The notes under the pieces are model-generated. The model did not search any database. It was given only the letters and a program-made list of their open reading frames with translations, and was not told where the DNA came from. 64,000 nt of DNA, from contig JADFZV010000009.1 of the NCBI GenBank assembly GCA_015232335.1, forward strand, positions 1-64,000, given 5' to 3'. The position numbers and the translations under genes were made by a program. Of this stretch, positions 29,578 to 38,482 are shown one piece after another (position 1 is the first letter of the stretch; each line of letters opens with the position of its first letter). Origin of the DNA: Alphaproteobacteria bacterium. Lineage in GTDB: Bacteria > Pseudomonadota > Alphaproteobacteria > Rhodospirillales > WMHbin7.

Positions 29578-32196
29578 ATGAAAATCAGAAACATTCAGGT
29601 TGCCCGGGGAATTCACTGGGTCGAGATTCAGGAAGCGGACCTGAGGATTCTCTGCGGCTGTCCGGCCGATAGCGTTAAGCACCTGATCAAGCGCGGCTTG
29701 ATCCTGTCCCAGGAAGTGCAAGGCGTGGTCTGCGAGACCGGCCCCAACGCCATTCTGCTCTCCGATCTGGCCCTGCAAAACGGCGAATTGGCCAATCTGG
29801 CCGAGTTCCCTGTTCTTCAGATGCTCTACAAGCAGGGCATGATTTTGCCGGGCCATCCCAACAATACGGGCAAGAAGCCGATGCTGATCGGCCTGCCCGA
29901 ACAGGTTTCGGCGCAAATGCGCTATATTTATCGCGGCAATTACGGGCTGATCTCGAAGGAAGAGATCATGCAGACCGGGGTGGCCGAGGCCGAGGCCGAG
30001 GAGATGATGCGCCTTAAGCTGAAATTCGCTTTCGGGCGGATTCAGCCGACCGAGGAATTGCTGGAATGGCGCATGATCGACAATGATCTGGCCGAACCAG
30101 CCCCTGGCGTCTTGTTGCGCCGGTTGGAAACCAATGTCTTCGAGATTTCCTTCGCGGGCGAAACCGTTGTGATCGACCTTAATCTGGCGCCCGACGAGAC
30201 GTATGAATCGGCCTATCCCCTGGGTTTTCGCCGCTACGATCCGGAATATTTCTCGGTCATTCATTCCGGCGAGGGCGATGGATGGGATGTCAGCCGCCCC
30301 AGCATGTCGAGTATCCTGACCTATCAGGGGCGCCTTTACCTGATCGATGCGGGCCCCAATCTGGCGCATATTCTGGCCGCACTCGGTATCGGCATCGATC
30401 AGGTCGACGGCATCTTTCACACCCATGCCCATGACGATCATTTCGCAGGGCTTACCGCTCTCATGCGCTCGGGCCATCGCATCCGTTATTTCGCCACGCC
30501 ACTTGTGCGCAGCACGGTGGCCAAGAAACTGTCCGCTCTGCTTGACGCAGAGGAGGATCATGTCATTCACGATTATTTCAAGGTCCATGATCTGGCGCTG
30601 GGTCAGTGGAACGACATCGACGGGCTCGAGGTCAAACCCGTTTTCTCGCCCCATCCCGTAGAGACCACGCTTTTCATGTTCCGAGCCCTTTGGGGTGACG
30701 GCTATCGCAGCTATGGCCATTTTGCCGATGTGGTGTCGCTGGATGTGTTGAAGGGCATGGTGGTGTCCGGACCAGCCTTGCCGGGACTGAGCCAGGAAAT
30801 GTTCGAGGCGGTCAAATCGGCCTATCTGGTGCCTGCCGACGTCAAGAAGATCGACGTGGGCGGCGGCCTGATCCATGGCGCGGCCAAGGACTTCAAGAGC
30901 GATAGTTCCGGGCGCATTCTGCTGGCGCACCGGGCGGGCGATCTGACGCCCGAGGAAAAGGAAATCGGCTCCAGTGCTGCTTTCGGCACGTCGGATGTTC
31001 TAATCCAAGGGCAATCCGAGGGCTTGCGCCGATTCGCCTACGCGCTTTTGGAAAAGCATCTGGTGGGTGTGCCCGTGCAGCATCTAAGGACGCTGCTCAA
31101 CCACGCCGTGGTGGAAATCAATCCGGGCGCCATCTTCTTGAAGGAAGGCGAGATGCCGGGAGAGATCATTCTGATCCTTTCGGGCATCGTGGAAAAAATA
31201 CGGACACGGGATGGTATCTTCGCGGCACTCTCGGCGGGTGCCTTGATCGGCAGCATCTCGGCTCTGACCGGGCACTCCTCGCACCACACCTACCGGGCCG
31301 CCTCCTTCGTGCAAGCACTACGCTTTCCGGCCAGCCTGTTCGTCGAAATCGTGCGCAGAAACGGTTTGCTCGACCGGATGCAGAATTCGTTCGATCTGCG
31401 CGCCTTTCTGGAGGCGACGAATATCCTGGGCGAAGGCATTCCCGCCGTCACCATGCATCATATGATCGAAGGCGCTAAAACGCATCGGTTCGAGGCGGGC
31501 ACGGTCATTCCCAGCGAAGATCTGGACACGCTCAACCTCATCCGCAAGGGGCGGGTGGAGCGCAGTGCGGGCGGCGTGGTGCTCGATGTGCTGGAACGTT
31601 TTGATCACTTCGGCGAGGAAGAGGCCATCTTCAAGGTGCCCTGCCAATTCCGTCTGACCGCCCTGGAAGCGACGGATGTCATCCAGATTCAGGGCTCTCT
31701 TCTGGCCGATGTTCCGATCGTGCGCTGGAAGCTTTTTGAAAGCTACCAGAGACGCACCAAACAGATTTCCCACCTTCTGAGTGCCAAGGGCTCCTTCATC
31801 AATTGGCGCGATACCTTCTCGGTACGCATCGCCCACATGGACATGCACCACAAGAAGCTGATCGAGATTGGAAATGCCGTTCTGGAAAACCTAAGAACCG
31901 ACAAACGCGGCGTTGCGACCATGCGCGCCCTCGACGCTCTGGCCGACTATGTCCACTATCATTTTGATGCCGAAGAAGAGTTGATGGATCTTTACGCCTA
32001 TCCGGGTGCTGCCCAGCACAAGGAGCGCCACCGCGAACTGACGCTGCAGGCCCATGATTATCTGAAGCGCATTCATACCGGCGAGAAGCCCAGCGAGGCC
32101 GAGTTCCGTCACTTCTTCGAATCCTGGCTCATTCACCATATTCTGGGCGAAGACAAGAATTACGGCGCCTACCTGAACTCGAGGGGCGTTTTCTAA
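29578..32196 (+). CDS. Metallo-beta-lactamase fold / tandem cNMP-binding / hemerythrin fusion protein
   Basis: 872 residues from ATG 29578 (MKIRNIQVARGIHWVEIQE), with GGGGAG upstream. Residues 1-190 are an unrecognised domain. A metallo-beta-lactamase domain follows with a full two-metal ligand set: H283, H285, D287, H288, H359, D384 and H451. Two cyclic-nucleotide-binding-like domains span about 500-600 and 625-725. The first has lost the phosphate-cassette Glu (GSIS, 558-561) but keeps R573; the second keeps FGE (678-680) and R692. A C-terminal bacteriohemerythrin (741-872) has all seven di-iron ligands: H758, H795, E799, H814, H818, H854, D859. No signal or membrane segment, so cytoplasmic. 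The reaction and ligand are unknown; an O2- or NO-responsive hydrolase is an inference. Confidence 0.85.
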   Translation: MKIRNIQVARGIHWVEIQEADLRILCGCPADSVKHLIKRGLILSQEVQGVVCETGPNAILLSDLALQNGELANLAEFPVLQMLYKQGMILPGHPNNTGKKPMLIGLPEQVSAQMRYIYRGNYGLISKEEIMQTGVAEAEAEEMMRLKLKFAFGRIQPTEELLEWRMIDNDLAEPAPGVLLRRLETNVFEISFAGETVVIDLNLAPDETYESAYPLGFRRYDPEYFSVIHSGEGDGWDVSRPSMSSILTYQGRLYLIDAGPNLAHILAALGIGIDQVDGIFHTHAHDDHFAGLTALMRSGHRIRYFATPLVRSTVAKKLSALLDAEEDHVIHDYFKVHDLALGQWNDIDGLEVKPVFSPHPVETTLFMFRALWGDGYRSYGHFADVVSLDVLKGMVVSGPALPGLSQEMFEAVKSAYLVPADVKKIDVGGGLIHGAAKDFKSDSSGRILLAHRAGDLTPEEKEIGSSAAFGTSDVLIQGQSEGLRRFAYALLEKHLVGVPVQHLRTLLNHAVVEINPGAIFLKEGEMPGEIILILSGIVEKIRTRDGIFAALSAGALIGSISALTGHSSHHTYRAASFVQALRFPASLFVEIVRRNGLLDRMQNSFDLRAFLEATNILGEGIPAVTMHHMIEGAKTHRFEAGTVIPSEDLDTLNLIRKGRVERSAGGVVLDVLERFDHFGEEEAIFKVPCQFRLTALEATDVIQIQGSLLADVPIVRWKLFESYQRRTKQISHLLSAKGSFINWRDTFSVRIAHMDMHHKKLIEIGNAVLENLRTDKRGVATMRALDALADYVHYHFDAEEELMDLYAYPGAAQHKERHRELTLQAHDYLKRIHTGEKPSEAEFRHFFESWLIHHILGEDKNYGAYLNSRGVF

Positions 32197-33413
32197 ATTA
32201 TCCCCTTGGTGCGCAGGTCGGAAATCTCGGCTTCATCAAGGCCAAGATCGCGCAAGACGCTTTGTGTGTGCTGGCCCAGCGTCGGCGGCGCTTGGCGATA
32301 ACTGGGCGGCGTGGCCTCCATCTTGATTGGGCTGGCCACCAGTGGCACCGGTGCCGGTGCGAGAGGATGATCAAGGCTGCAGACCATCTGGCGGTGTTTG
32401 ACCTGCACGTCTTCGAACAGCTGATCGATGCGGTTGACCGGGCCTGAGGGAACACCAGCCGACGCAAGCGCTTCCAGCCAATCGCTCACACGGCGCTGTT
32501 TCAGAATGTCGCCGATCAGGGGAATCAGAGCCTCGCGGTTCAGAACGCGGGCACGATTGGCGGCAAAACGGGGATCGGTTGCAAGCTCGGGCCTGCCCGC
32601 CATTGCGCAGAATTTGACGAACTGCGAATCATTGCCCACGGCCAGAATCAGATGGCCGTCCGAAGCCGCGAAGACCTCATAGGGCACGATGCTGGGATGT
32701 CCGTTGCCGAGACGAGGCGGCGGTGCGCCCGAGGTCAGGTAATGCTGGGCCTGATAGGACAGCCAGGCGACCTGGCAATCCAGAAGCGAGATATCGATCC
32801 TCTGACCCTGGCCGGTGGCATCGCGATGTCTGAGTGCTGCCAGAATGGCGACAGCGGCATACATGCCTGCCATGAGATCGGAAATCGCCACCGCCGTTTT
32901 CATGGGTTGTCCGCCGATTTCCCCGGTCAGACTCATGATGCCGCCCATGCCCTGGGCCAGATAGTCGTAGCCGGGGCGCTGGGCATAAGGGCCATCCTGG
33001 CCGAAACCGGTGATCGAGCAATAGATCAGGCGCGGGAAGTCCTGCTTAAGACTTGCCCAATCAAGCCCGAAGCGGGTCAGATCGCCGACTTTGAAATTCT
33101 CGACCAGGATGTCGCAACCTTCAAGCAGGCGGCGGATCAGGGCCTGGCCCTCAGGCTTCGAAATGTCCACCGCCACCGAGCGCTTGTTGCGGTTGGCCGA
33201 CAGATAATAAGCACTCTCCGTCGTATCCTGGCCTTGGCCGTCCTTAAGGTAAGGCGGCCCCCATTGGCGCGTGTCGTCGCCCGCCCCTGGCCGCTCGATC
33301 TTGATCACATCGGCCCCCAGATCGCCCAGCAATTGGGTGCAGGCAGGACCCGCCAGCACGCGCGACAGATCGAGAATGCGAACAGCTTGAAGGGCGTTGG
33401 GAGCGGGCGTCAT
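32193..33413 (-). CDS. CaiB/BaiF (class III) CoA-transferase
   Basis: 406 residues from ATG 33413. The family start VRILDLSRVLAGPACTQLLGDLGADVIKIE is clear, and the catalytic-type Asp lies in GYDYLAQGMGGIMSLTG. Class III enzymes move CoA between carboxylic acids; the acid is not predictable here. Its start overlaps the end of the transporter gene by four bases, which suggests the transporter imports the acid. The stop shares three bases with the convergent stop of the hemerythrin fusion. The open frame continues upstream inside the transporter gene but is a shadow there. Confidence 0.92.
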   Translation of the reverse strand: MTPAPNALQAVRILDLSRVLAGPACTQLLGDLGADVIKIERPGAGDDTRQWGPPYLKDGQGQDTTESAYYLSANRNKRSVAVDISKPEGQALIRRLLEGCDILVENFKVGDLTRFGLDWASLKQDFPRLIYCSITGFGQDGPYAQRPGYDYLAQGMGGIMSLTGEIGGQPMKTAVAISDLMAGMYAAVAILAALRHRDATGQGQRIDISLLDCQVAWLSYQAQHYLTSGAPPPRLGNGHPSIVPYEVFAASDGHLILAVGNDSQFVKFCAMAGRPELATDPRFAANRARVLNREALIPLIGDILKQRRVSDWLEALASAGVPSGPVNRIDQLFEDVQVKHRQMVCSLDHPLAPAPVPLVASPIKMEATPPSYRQAPPTLGQHTQSVLRDLGLDEAEISDLRTKGII

Positions 33414-34333
33414 GGCGAGAATCCAAAAAGAATGAGCAGAAGCGGCATGCTGGCCATCGCCAGAATTGTTTGAACGCTGATGATATTGGCCATCAAGGGC
33501 GCATCGCCGCCCATCTGGCGGGCCAGCACATAGGAGGTCGCAGAACAAGGCAGCGTGGCATATAGGAATCCCGCCGCCAGCGCGGTCTCTTCGACACCGA
33601 AGCTTTTCATCAGCCCCAGAGTGCACAGTGGCAGCATCGCCATTTTTAGCGCCGTGCTGAAGAATACCGGCGGCCCGGCCTTGAACAACGCCCGCAGATC
33701 GACACCTGCCCCCACCGCCAACAAGCCCATCGGTAGAGAGGCCGCAGCCAGAATATCGAGGAAGTGCTGCATGAACGCTGGCACGGGCACCGCCAAGGCA
33801 TTCAGCGCCAACCCCAACAGGCAGGCGTTGATGAGCGGATTGAGAATCACCGGCTTGACGATTTCCTTCAGGCTGCCGGGCTTGTTGCCCTCGCCGCAGG
33901 CCAGCATGGCCAATACCGAGAACAGATTGACCAGTGGCACCACGACGGCAACGCAAACCGAGGTCAGGGCCAACCCCGGCTTGCCGTACAGCGCCGCCGC
34001 CGCCGCCAGCCCGACATAGGTGTTGGGGCGGATGCAGCCCTGAAAAACCGACGAGAAAGCCGGGCGGTTCTTGACCAGGGGCAACAGCGCCAGGGCCAAA
34101 GCCGCAATCGCCGTCACGCCCAGCCCCATCGCCATGACCAGATTCCCCGTTCCCGCATCGCCCAAGGGCACGCGCAGGCAGTTGGTGAACAACAAAGCGG
34201 GAAAGAAGAAATAGTAGGTCAGCCTTTCCACCGGCGGCCAAAAGCCTTCAGGCAGGAAATCGGATCGGCGTAGCCCCAGGCCCAGGGCGATCAGCAGGAA
34301 GACGGGAATGAGAGAGGCCAGGATGGTTGCCAT
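33410..34333 (-). CDS. AEC family transporter (auxin efflux carrier / malonate permease type)
   Basis: 307 residues, almost entirely hydrophobic, with about ten membrane segments in two halves (first TILASLIPVFLLIALGLGL). The family motif FPALLFTNCLRVPL lies near residue 46, and NPLINACLLGLALN in the second half matches AEC permeases. Such carriers move malonate or other organic acids. ATGA coupling to the CoA-transferase supports import and CoA activation of the same acid. No clear Shine-Dalgarno sequence precedes the ATG. Confidence 0.88.
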   Translation of the reverse strand: MATILASLIPVFLLIALGLGLRRSDFLPEGFWPPVERLTYYFFFPALLFTNCLRVPLGDAGTGNLVMAMGLGVTAIAALALALLPLVKNRPAFSSVFQGCIRPNTYVGLAAAAALYGKPGLALTSVCVAVVVPLVNLFSVLAMLACGEGNKPGSLKEIVKPVILNPLINACLLGLALNALAVPVPAFMQHFLDILAAASLPMGLLAVGAGVDLRALFKAGPPVFFSTALKMAMLPLCTLGLMKSFGVEETALAAGFLYATLPCSATSYVLARQMGGDAPLMANIISVQTILAMASMPLLLILFGFSP

Positions 34334-34375
34334 AAGGGGACTTAAGCGGTTTTTGGCCGGTGGGGCAAGCCCCGG

Positions 34376-34843
34376 TCAGAGGCACCCCAGCCCATCCAGC
34401 GCCCCTTGCAGAATCCACACGGCGGCCAGCTTGTCCTTGAGGTTTGAGCGTTTCTTGCGGCTGATATCGGCTTCCCTCACCATCATTCGCTCGACGGCGC
34501 TGGTGGACAGGCGCTCGTCCCAGAAGGCGATGGGCAGGTCTTGAAGCTCGTTCAGGTTGGCCGCAAACTGGCGCACCGACTGGCAGCGCGGACCCTCGGC
34601 CCCACTCATTTCCACGGGCAGGCCGATGACCAGCCCCCCCACCCCGTGCCGGTCCACCAGGCCCAGCAGATGCTTGGCATCCTGGGTGAACTTGGTCTTT
34701 TCGATGGTTTCCAGGGGCGAAGCCACCATCAGCAGAACGTCGGAAAGGGCCAGGCCCAGGGTTTTCGTGCCGTGATCCAGCCCCATCAGGCGTTGGCCAG
34801 CAGGCAGATGCGCTTTCAGTTCGGCAAGGTTGCAGATGGGCAT
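34376..34843 (-). CDS. ruvX: Putative pre-16S rRNA nuclease / Holliday junction resolvase-like YqgF
   Basis: 155 residues with an RNase H-like fold. The acidic active-site motifs are GLDHGTKTLGLALSD (Asp), FWDERLST (Glu) and NLKDKLAAVWILQ (Asp). In E. coli YqgF matures the 16S rRNA 5' end. It is divergent from gatC and lies 42 bases upstream of the transporter gene, so the three minus-strand genes may be cotranscribed. Confidence 0.93.
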   Translation of the reverse strand: MPICNLAELKAHLPAGQRLMGLDHGTKTLGLALSDVLLMVASPLETIEKTKFTQDAKHLLGLVDRHGVGGLVIGLPVEMSGAEGPRCQSVRQFAANLNELQDLPIAFWDERLSTSAVERMMVREADISRKKRSNLKDKLAAVWILQGALDGLGCL

Positions 34844-34895
34844 GGCGGGTGCTAGGTTTCGGCTCTTTTTCGATACATCCCAAGGACGTTAGCCG

Positions 34896-35186
34896 ATGTC
34901 GCTCGACAAAGCCACGGTCCAGAAAATCGCCTATCTGGCCCGTATCGAGGTTAAGGACGAAGAGTTGGAGCCGCTGGCGAGAGAGCTTTCGGGCATCTTG
35001 CACTGGGTCGAACAATTGAGCGAGGTGAACACCGAAGGTGTGGCCCCCATGACCAGTGTTGCGGGCGAACTGGCCCTGCCAATGCGCCAGGACAAGGTCA
35101 GTGATGGCGGCTACCCCGAGAAAGTGCTGTTGAACGGGCCGGAAACCACCAACGGATTCTTCCTGGTGCCCAAGGTGGTGGAGTAA
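34896..35186 (+). CDS. gatC: Asp-tRNA(Asn)/Glu-tRNA(Gln) amidotransferase subunit C
   Basis: 96 residues; starts SLDKATVQKIAYLARIEVKDEE and ends TTNGFFLVPKVVE, the conserved GatC ends. GatC wraps around GatA and stabilises the GatAB complex. An AAGGAC motif sits upstream of the ATG. gatA begins three bases after its stop. Confidence 0.97.
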   Translation: MSLDKATVQKIAYLARIEVKDEELEPLARELSGILHWVEQLSEVNTEGVAPMTSVAGELALPMRQDKVSDGGYPEKVLLNGPETTNGFFLVPKVVE

Positions 35187-35189
35187 GCC

Positions 35190-36656
35190 ATGAGCGATGT
35201 GACGCACCTTACCATGACCGAAGCCCTGGCCCTGCTGGGCAAGGGTGAACTGACCTCGGTCGATCTGACCAAAGCGCATCTGGCGGGTATGGAGCAGGCC
35301 AGAAGCCTCAACGCCTATATCACCGAAACGCCCGAGAAAGCCCTTGCCATGGCGGGCGAGTCCGACAAGCGCCGCAAGGCGGGGCAGGCGGGCCTGCTGG
35401 AAGGCATTCCGCTGGCCATCAAGGACCTGTTCTGTACCGAAGGGGTGCAGACCACGGCGGGTTCGCACATTCTGCAGGGCTTCAAGCCACCCTACGAATC
35501 GAGCGTTACCACGAATTTGTGGAACCAGGGTGCGGTGATGCTGGGCAAGGCGAATCTCGACGAGTTCGCCATGGGGTCATCGAACATGACCAGTCATTAC
35601 GGCGCTGTGAAGAATCCCTGGAAACGCAAGGGCGACGAGCGGGATCTGGTGCCCGGCGGTTCTTCGGGCGGTTCGGCCGCTGCGGTTGCCGCCTGCCTGG
35701 CCATGGGTGCCACCGGCACCGATACGGGTGGCTCGATCCGCCAGCCCGCCGCCTTCTGCGGCATCGTCGGCATCAAGCCCACCTATGGGCGCTGTTCGCG
35801 CTTTGGCATCGTGGCCTTCGCCTCCTCGCTGGATCAGGCGGGGCCGATGACGCGCACGGTTGGTGATGCCGCCCTGATGCTAAAGGCGATGGCCGGGCAT
35901 GACCCCAAGGATTCGACCTCGGCCCCCCAGCCCGTGCCCGATTTCACCAAATCGGTGGGGGCTTCGATCAAGGGCATGAAAGTCGGCGTGCCCAAGGAAT
36001 ACAGGCCGGATGGCCTGTCGGCGGACATCATTGGCGCTTGGGACAAGGGGCTTGCCTGGCTGAAGGAGGCGGGGGCCGAGATCGTCGAGGTCAGTCTTCC
36101 CCATACCAAATATGCGCTGGCCACCTATTACATCGTGGCCCCTGCCGAGGCGTCGTCGAATCTGGCGCGCTATGATGGCGTGCGCTTCGGTCTGCGTGTG
36201 CCGGGCAACTCCCTGGACGAGATGTATATGAAGACGCGCGCCGAAGGCTTTGGGCGCGAGGTGAAACGACGCATTCTGATCGGCACCTATGTGCTCTCGG
36301 CGGGCTATTACGACGCCTATTACGCCAAGGCGCAGAAGCTGCGCACCCTGATCGCCTCGGATTTCAGCCAGGCTTTCGAGACGGCCGATGTGCTGCTGAC
36401 CCCCACCGCGCCCACGCCCGCCTTCGGGCTTGGCGAAAATCTGGACGATCCGATCACCATGTATCTGAATGACGTCTTCACCATTCCCACCTCGCTGGCC
36501 GGGTTGCCCGGCCTGTCGCTGCCCGTTGGACTGTCGAGTGATGGGCTGCCGCTGGGCCTGCAACTGATCGGTCGTCCGTTTGATGAGGAAACGGTGTTCA
36601 AGGCGGCCCATGTGATGGAAACAGCGGCCCAGTTCAAGCGGTGGGAGGCTCGGTAA
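35190..36656 (+). CDS. gatA: Asp-tRNA(Asn)/Glu-tRNA(Gln) amidotransferase subunit A
   Basis: 488 residues of the amidase-signature family. The Ser-cisSer-Lys triad is visible: Lys in [10 protein letters not shown], Ser in [14 protein letters not shown], and the [13 protein letters not shown] loop. It releases ammonia from glutamine for transamidation of mischarged tRNA. Its presence implies that this organism makes Gln-tRNA and/or Asn-tRNA indirectly. Confidence 0.98.
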   Translation: MSDVTHLTMTEALALLGKGELTSVDLTKAHLAGMEQARSLNAYITETPEKALAMAGESDKRRKAGQAGLLEGIPLAIKDLFCTEGVQTTAGSHILQGFKPPYESSVTTNLWNQGAVMLGKANLDEFAMGSSNMTSHYGAVKNPWKRKGDERDLVPGGSSGGSAAAVAACLAMGATGTDTGGSIRQPAAFCGIVGIKPTYGRCSRFGIVAFASSLDQAGPMTRTVGDAALMLKAMAGHDPKDSTSAPQPVPDFTKSVGASIKGMKVGVPKEYRPDGLSADIIGAWDKGLAWLKEAGAEIVEVSLPHTKYALATYYIVAPAEASSNLARYDGVRFGLRVPGNSLDEMYMKTRAEGFGREVKRRILIGTYVLSAGYYDAYYAKAQKLRTLIASDFSQAFETADVLLTPTAPTPAFGLGENLDDPITMYLNDVFTIPTSLAGLPGLSLPVGLSSDGLPLGLQLIGRPFDEETVFKAAHVMETAAQFKRWEAR

Positions 36657-36659
36657 ACC

Positions 36660-38114
36660 ATGGCTTATCTGATCGAGGGTGACACGGGGCCCTGGGAAAT
36701 CGTGGTGGGTCTTGAAGTTCATGCCCAGGTGGTTTCCAACGCCAAGCTGTTTTCAGGGGCGGCCACCGCCTTTGGGGCCGATCCCAACAGCCAGGTCAGC
36801 TTCGTCGATGCGGCATTTCCCGGCATGCTGCCGGTCATCAATGAAATGTGCGTCGAGCAGGCGGTGCGCACGGGGCTGGGCTTGAAGGCCCAGATCAATC
36901 TGGAAAGCGTGTTCGCCCGTAAGAATTATTTCTATGCCGATCTGCCGCAGGGCTATCAGATCAGCCAGTACGAAAAGCCCCTGGTGGGCGAGGGAGAAGT
37001 GATCGTCGATCTACCCGACGGGCGCTCGACCGTAGTTGGCATCGAGCGGCTGCATGTCGAACAGGATGCGGGCAAGAGCATGCACGACCAGCATCCCAGC
37101 AAGTCCTGCATCGATTTGAACCGTTCGGGTGTTGCGCTTATGGAAATCGTTTCCAGGCCCGATATCCGCTCACCCGACGAAGCCGGGGCCTATTTGCGCA
37201 AATTGCGCTCGATCCTGCGCTATCTCGGCACCTGCGACGGCAATATGGAAGAAGGCTCGATGCGGGCCGACGTCAATGTCTCGGTGCGAAAGAGCGGCGA
37301 GGACTACCGCACACGCTGCGAGATCAAGAATGTCAATTCGGTGCGCTTCGTCATGCAGTCGATCGAGGTTGAGGCGCGTCGCCAGATCGAGCTTTACGAA
37401 TCAGGCGGCACGGTCTTGCAGGAGACCCGCCTGTTCGATCCGGGCAAGGGCGAGACGCGCTCGATGCGCTCGAAGGAGCACGCCCACGATTACCGCTATT
37501 TCCCAGATCCCGACCTGCTTCCCTTGAAGCTGTCGCCGGATTTCGTGGCCAAGATCAAGGCAAGCCTGCCCGAGCTGCCTGATGAAAAGAAGGACCGTTT
37601 CGTGCGAGATTACGGTCTCACGCCCTATGACGCAGGTGTGCTGGTGGTGGACCGCGCCTCGGCAGATTTCTTTGAAAGCGTGGCCAAGGGCAGGGATTCC
37701 AAACTGGCCGCCAACTGGGTGATGGGCGATCTGTTCGGGGCTTTGAACAGCACCGGCAAGACCATCGACACCAGTCCCGTTTCTGCGGCCCATTTGGGCG
37801 AGTTGATCGACCTGATCACCGACGGCACACTTTCCGGGCGCCTGGCCAAGGACGTTTTCGCCCTGATGGTGGAAAGCGGCAAGGCGCCTTCGGTTCTGGT
37901 GGAAGAGAAGGGCCTAAAGCAGGTTACCGATACCGGCGCCATCGAGGCGGTGATCGATCAGGTGATGGCGGCCAATGCCGACAAGGTGGCGGAATACCGC
38001 TCGGGCAAGGACAAGCTGTTCGGCTTTTTCGTGGGCCAGGTGATGAAGGCAAGTGGGGGCAAGGCCAATCCCGGCGTGGTCAACGATCTGTTGAAATCAA
38101 AACTGGCAGGATAG
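36660..38114 (+). CDS. gatB: Asp-tRNA(Asn)/Glu-tRNA(Gln) amidotransferase subunit B
   Basis: 484 residues. The N-terminal kinase-like cradle starts [23 protein letters not shown], with [16 protein letters not shown] and the metal-binding histidines. The C-terminal GatB/YqeY tail domain (from about 335) recognises tRNA. It follows gatA by three bases and completes the gatCAB operon. Confidence 0.98.
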   Translation: MAYLIEGDTGPWEIVVGLEVHAQVVSNAKLFSGAATAFGADPNSQVSFVDAAFPGMLPVINEMCVEQAVRTGLGLKAQINLESVFARKNYFYADLPQGYQISQYEKPLVGEGEVIVDLPDGRSTVVGIERLHVEQDAGKSMHDQHPSKSCIDLNRSGVALMEIVSRPDIRSPDEAGAYLRKLRSILRYLGTCDGNMEEGSMRADVNVSVRKSGEDYRTRCEIKNVNSVRFVMQSIEVEARRQIELYESGGTVLQETRLFDPGKGETRSMRSKEHAHDYRYFPDPDLLPLKLSPDFVAKIKASLPELPDEKKDRFVRDYGLTPYDAGVLVVDRASADFFESVAKGRDSKLAANWVMGDLFGALNSTGKTIDTSPVSAAHLGELIDLITDGTLSGRLAKDVFALMVESGKAPSVLVEEKGLKQVTDTGAIEAVIDQVMAANADKVAEYRSGKDKLFGFFVGQVMKASGGKANPGVVNDLLKSKLAG

Positions 38115-38124
38115 GATTTTCCCC

Positions 38125-38475
38125 GTGAACGACAATCTTCCGCAGCAGCTTGCCTCTTACCCCCTTGATGCCAATTCAGCCAGACATCTGGCGGGAATTC
38201 TGGCGAAAGCCGACGGCAAGAACACGTTGGAGCGCCTGCTGGGAGAGCTTGGCCTGCTCCCCGGATATGAGGTGGTTCACCAAGACAACGGCATGGCCTC
38301 GTTGTCGCGCCTGGGTGGCGAGGAGTCGCTGCTGCTTGTGCCCACCGTGGCGATGATCCCCATGCTGGCCCAGACCATTCTGAAATTCATGGTGCCCCAG
38401 GCCCTGCATGCCTTGCTGAAGCCCGGCATGGACGAGGCGGGCATTGCTCGCCTGCTTCAGGGCGAGCAGGAATAA
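38125..38475 (+). CDS. Small uncharacterised protein
   Basis: 116 residues from GTG 38125, ten bases after gatB and in the same direction, so probably cotranscribed. I do not recognise a family. The first 60 residues are mixed (NSARHLAGILAKADGKNTLERLLGELG); a hydrophobic stretch (LLLVPTVAMIPMLAQTILKFMVPQAL) occupies about 69-95 and could be an amphipathic or membrane-associated helix. It ends seven bases before the convergent diguanylate cyclase. Codon usage resembles its neighbours, supporting a real gene. Confidence 0.65.
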   Translation: MNDNLPQQLASYPLDANSARHLAGILAKADGKNTLERLLGELGLLPGYEVVHQDNGMASLSRLGGEESLLLVPTVAMIPMLAQTILKFMVPQALHALLKPGMDEAGIARLLQGEQE

Positions 38476-38482
38476 AGGGACA

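Noticed and set aside
27726..30930. Two long minus-strand frames (27726-29105 and 29527-30930)
   Set aside because: They lie opposite the M16 peptidase and the hemerythrin fusion, whose metal-binding motifs are unambiguous. The antisense products have shadow composition.
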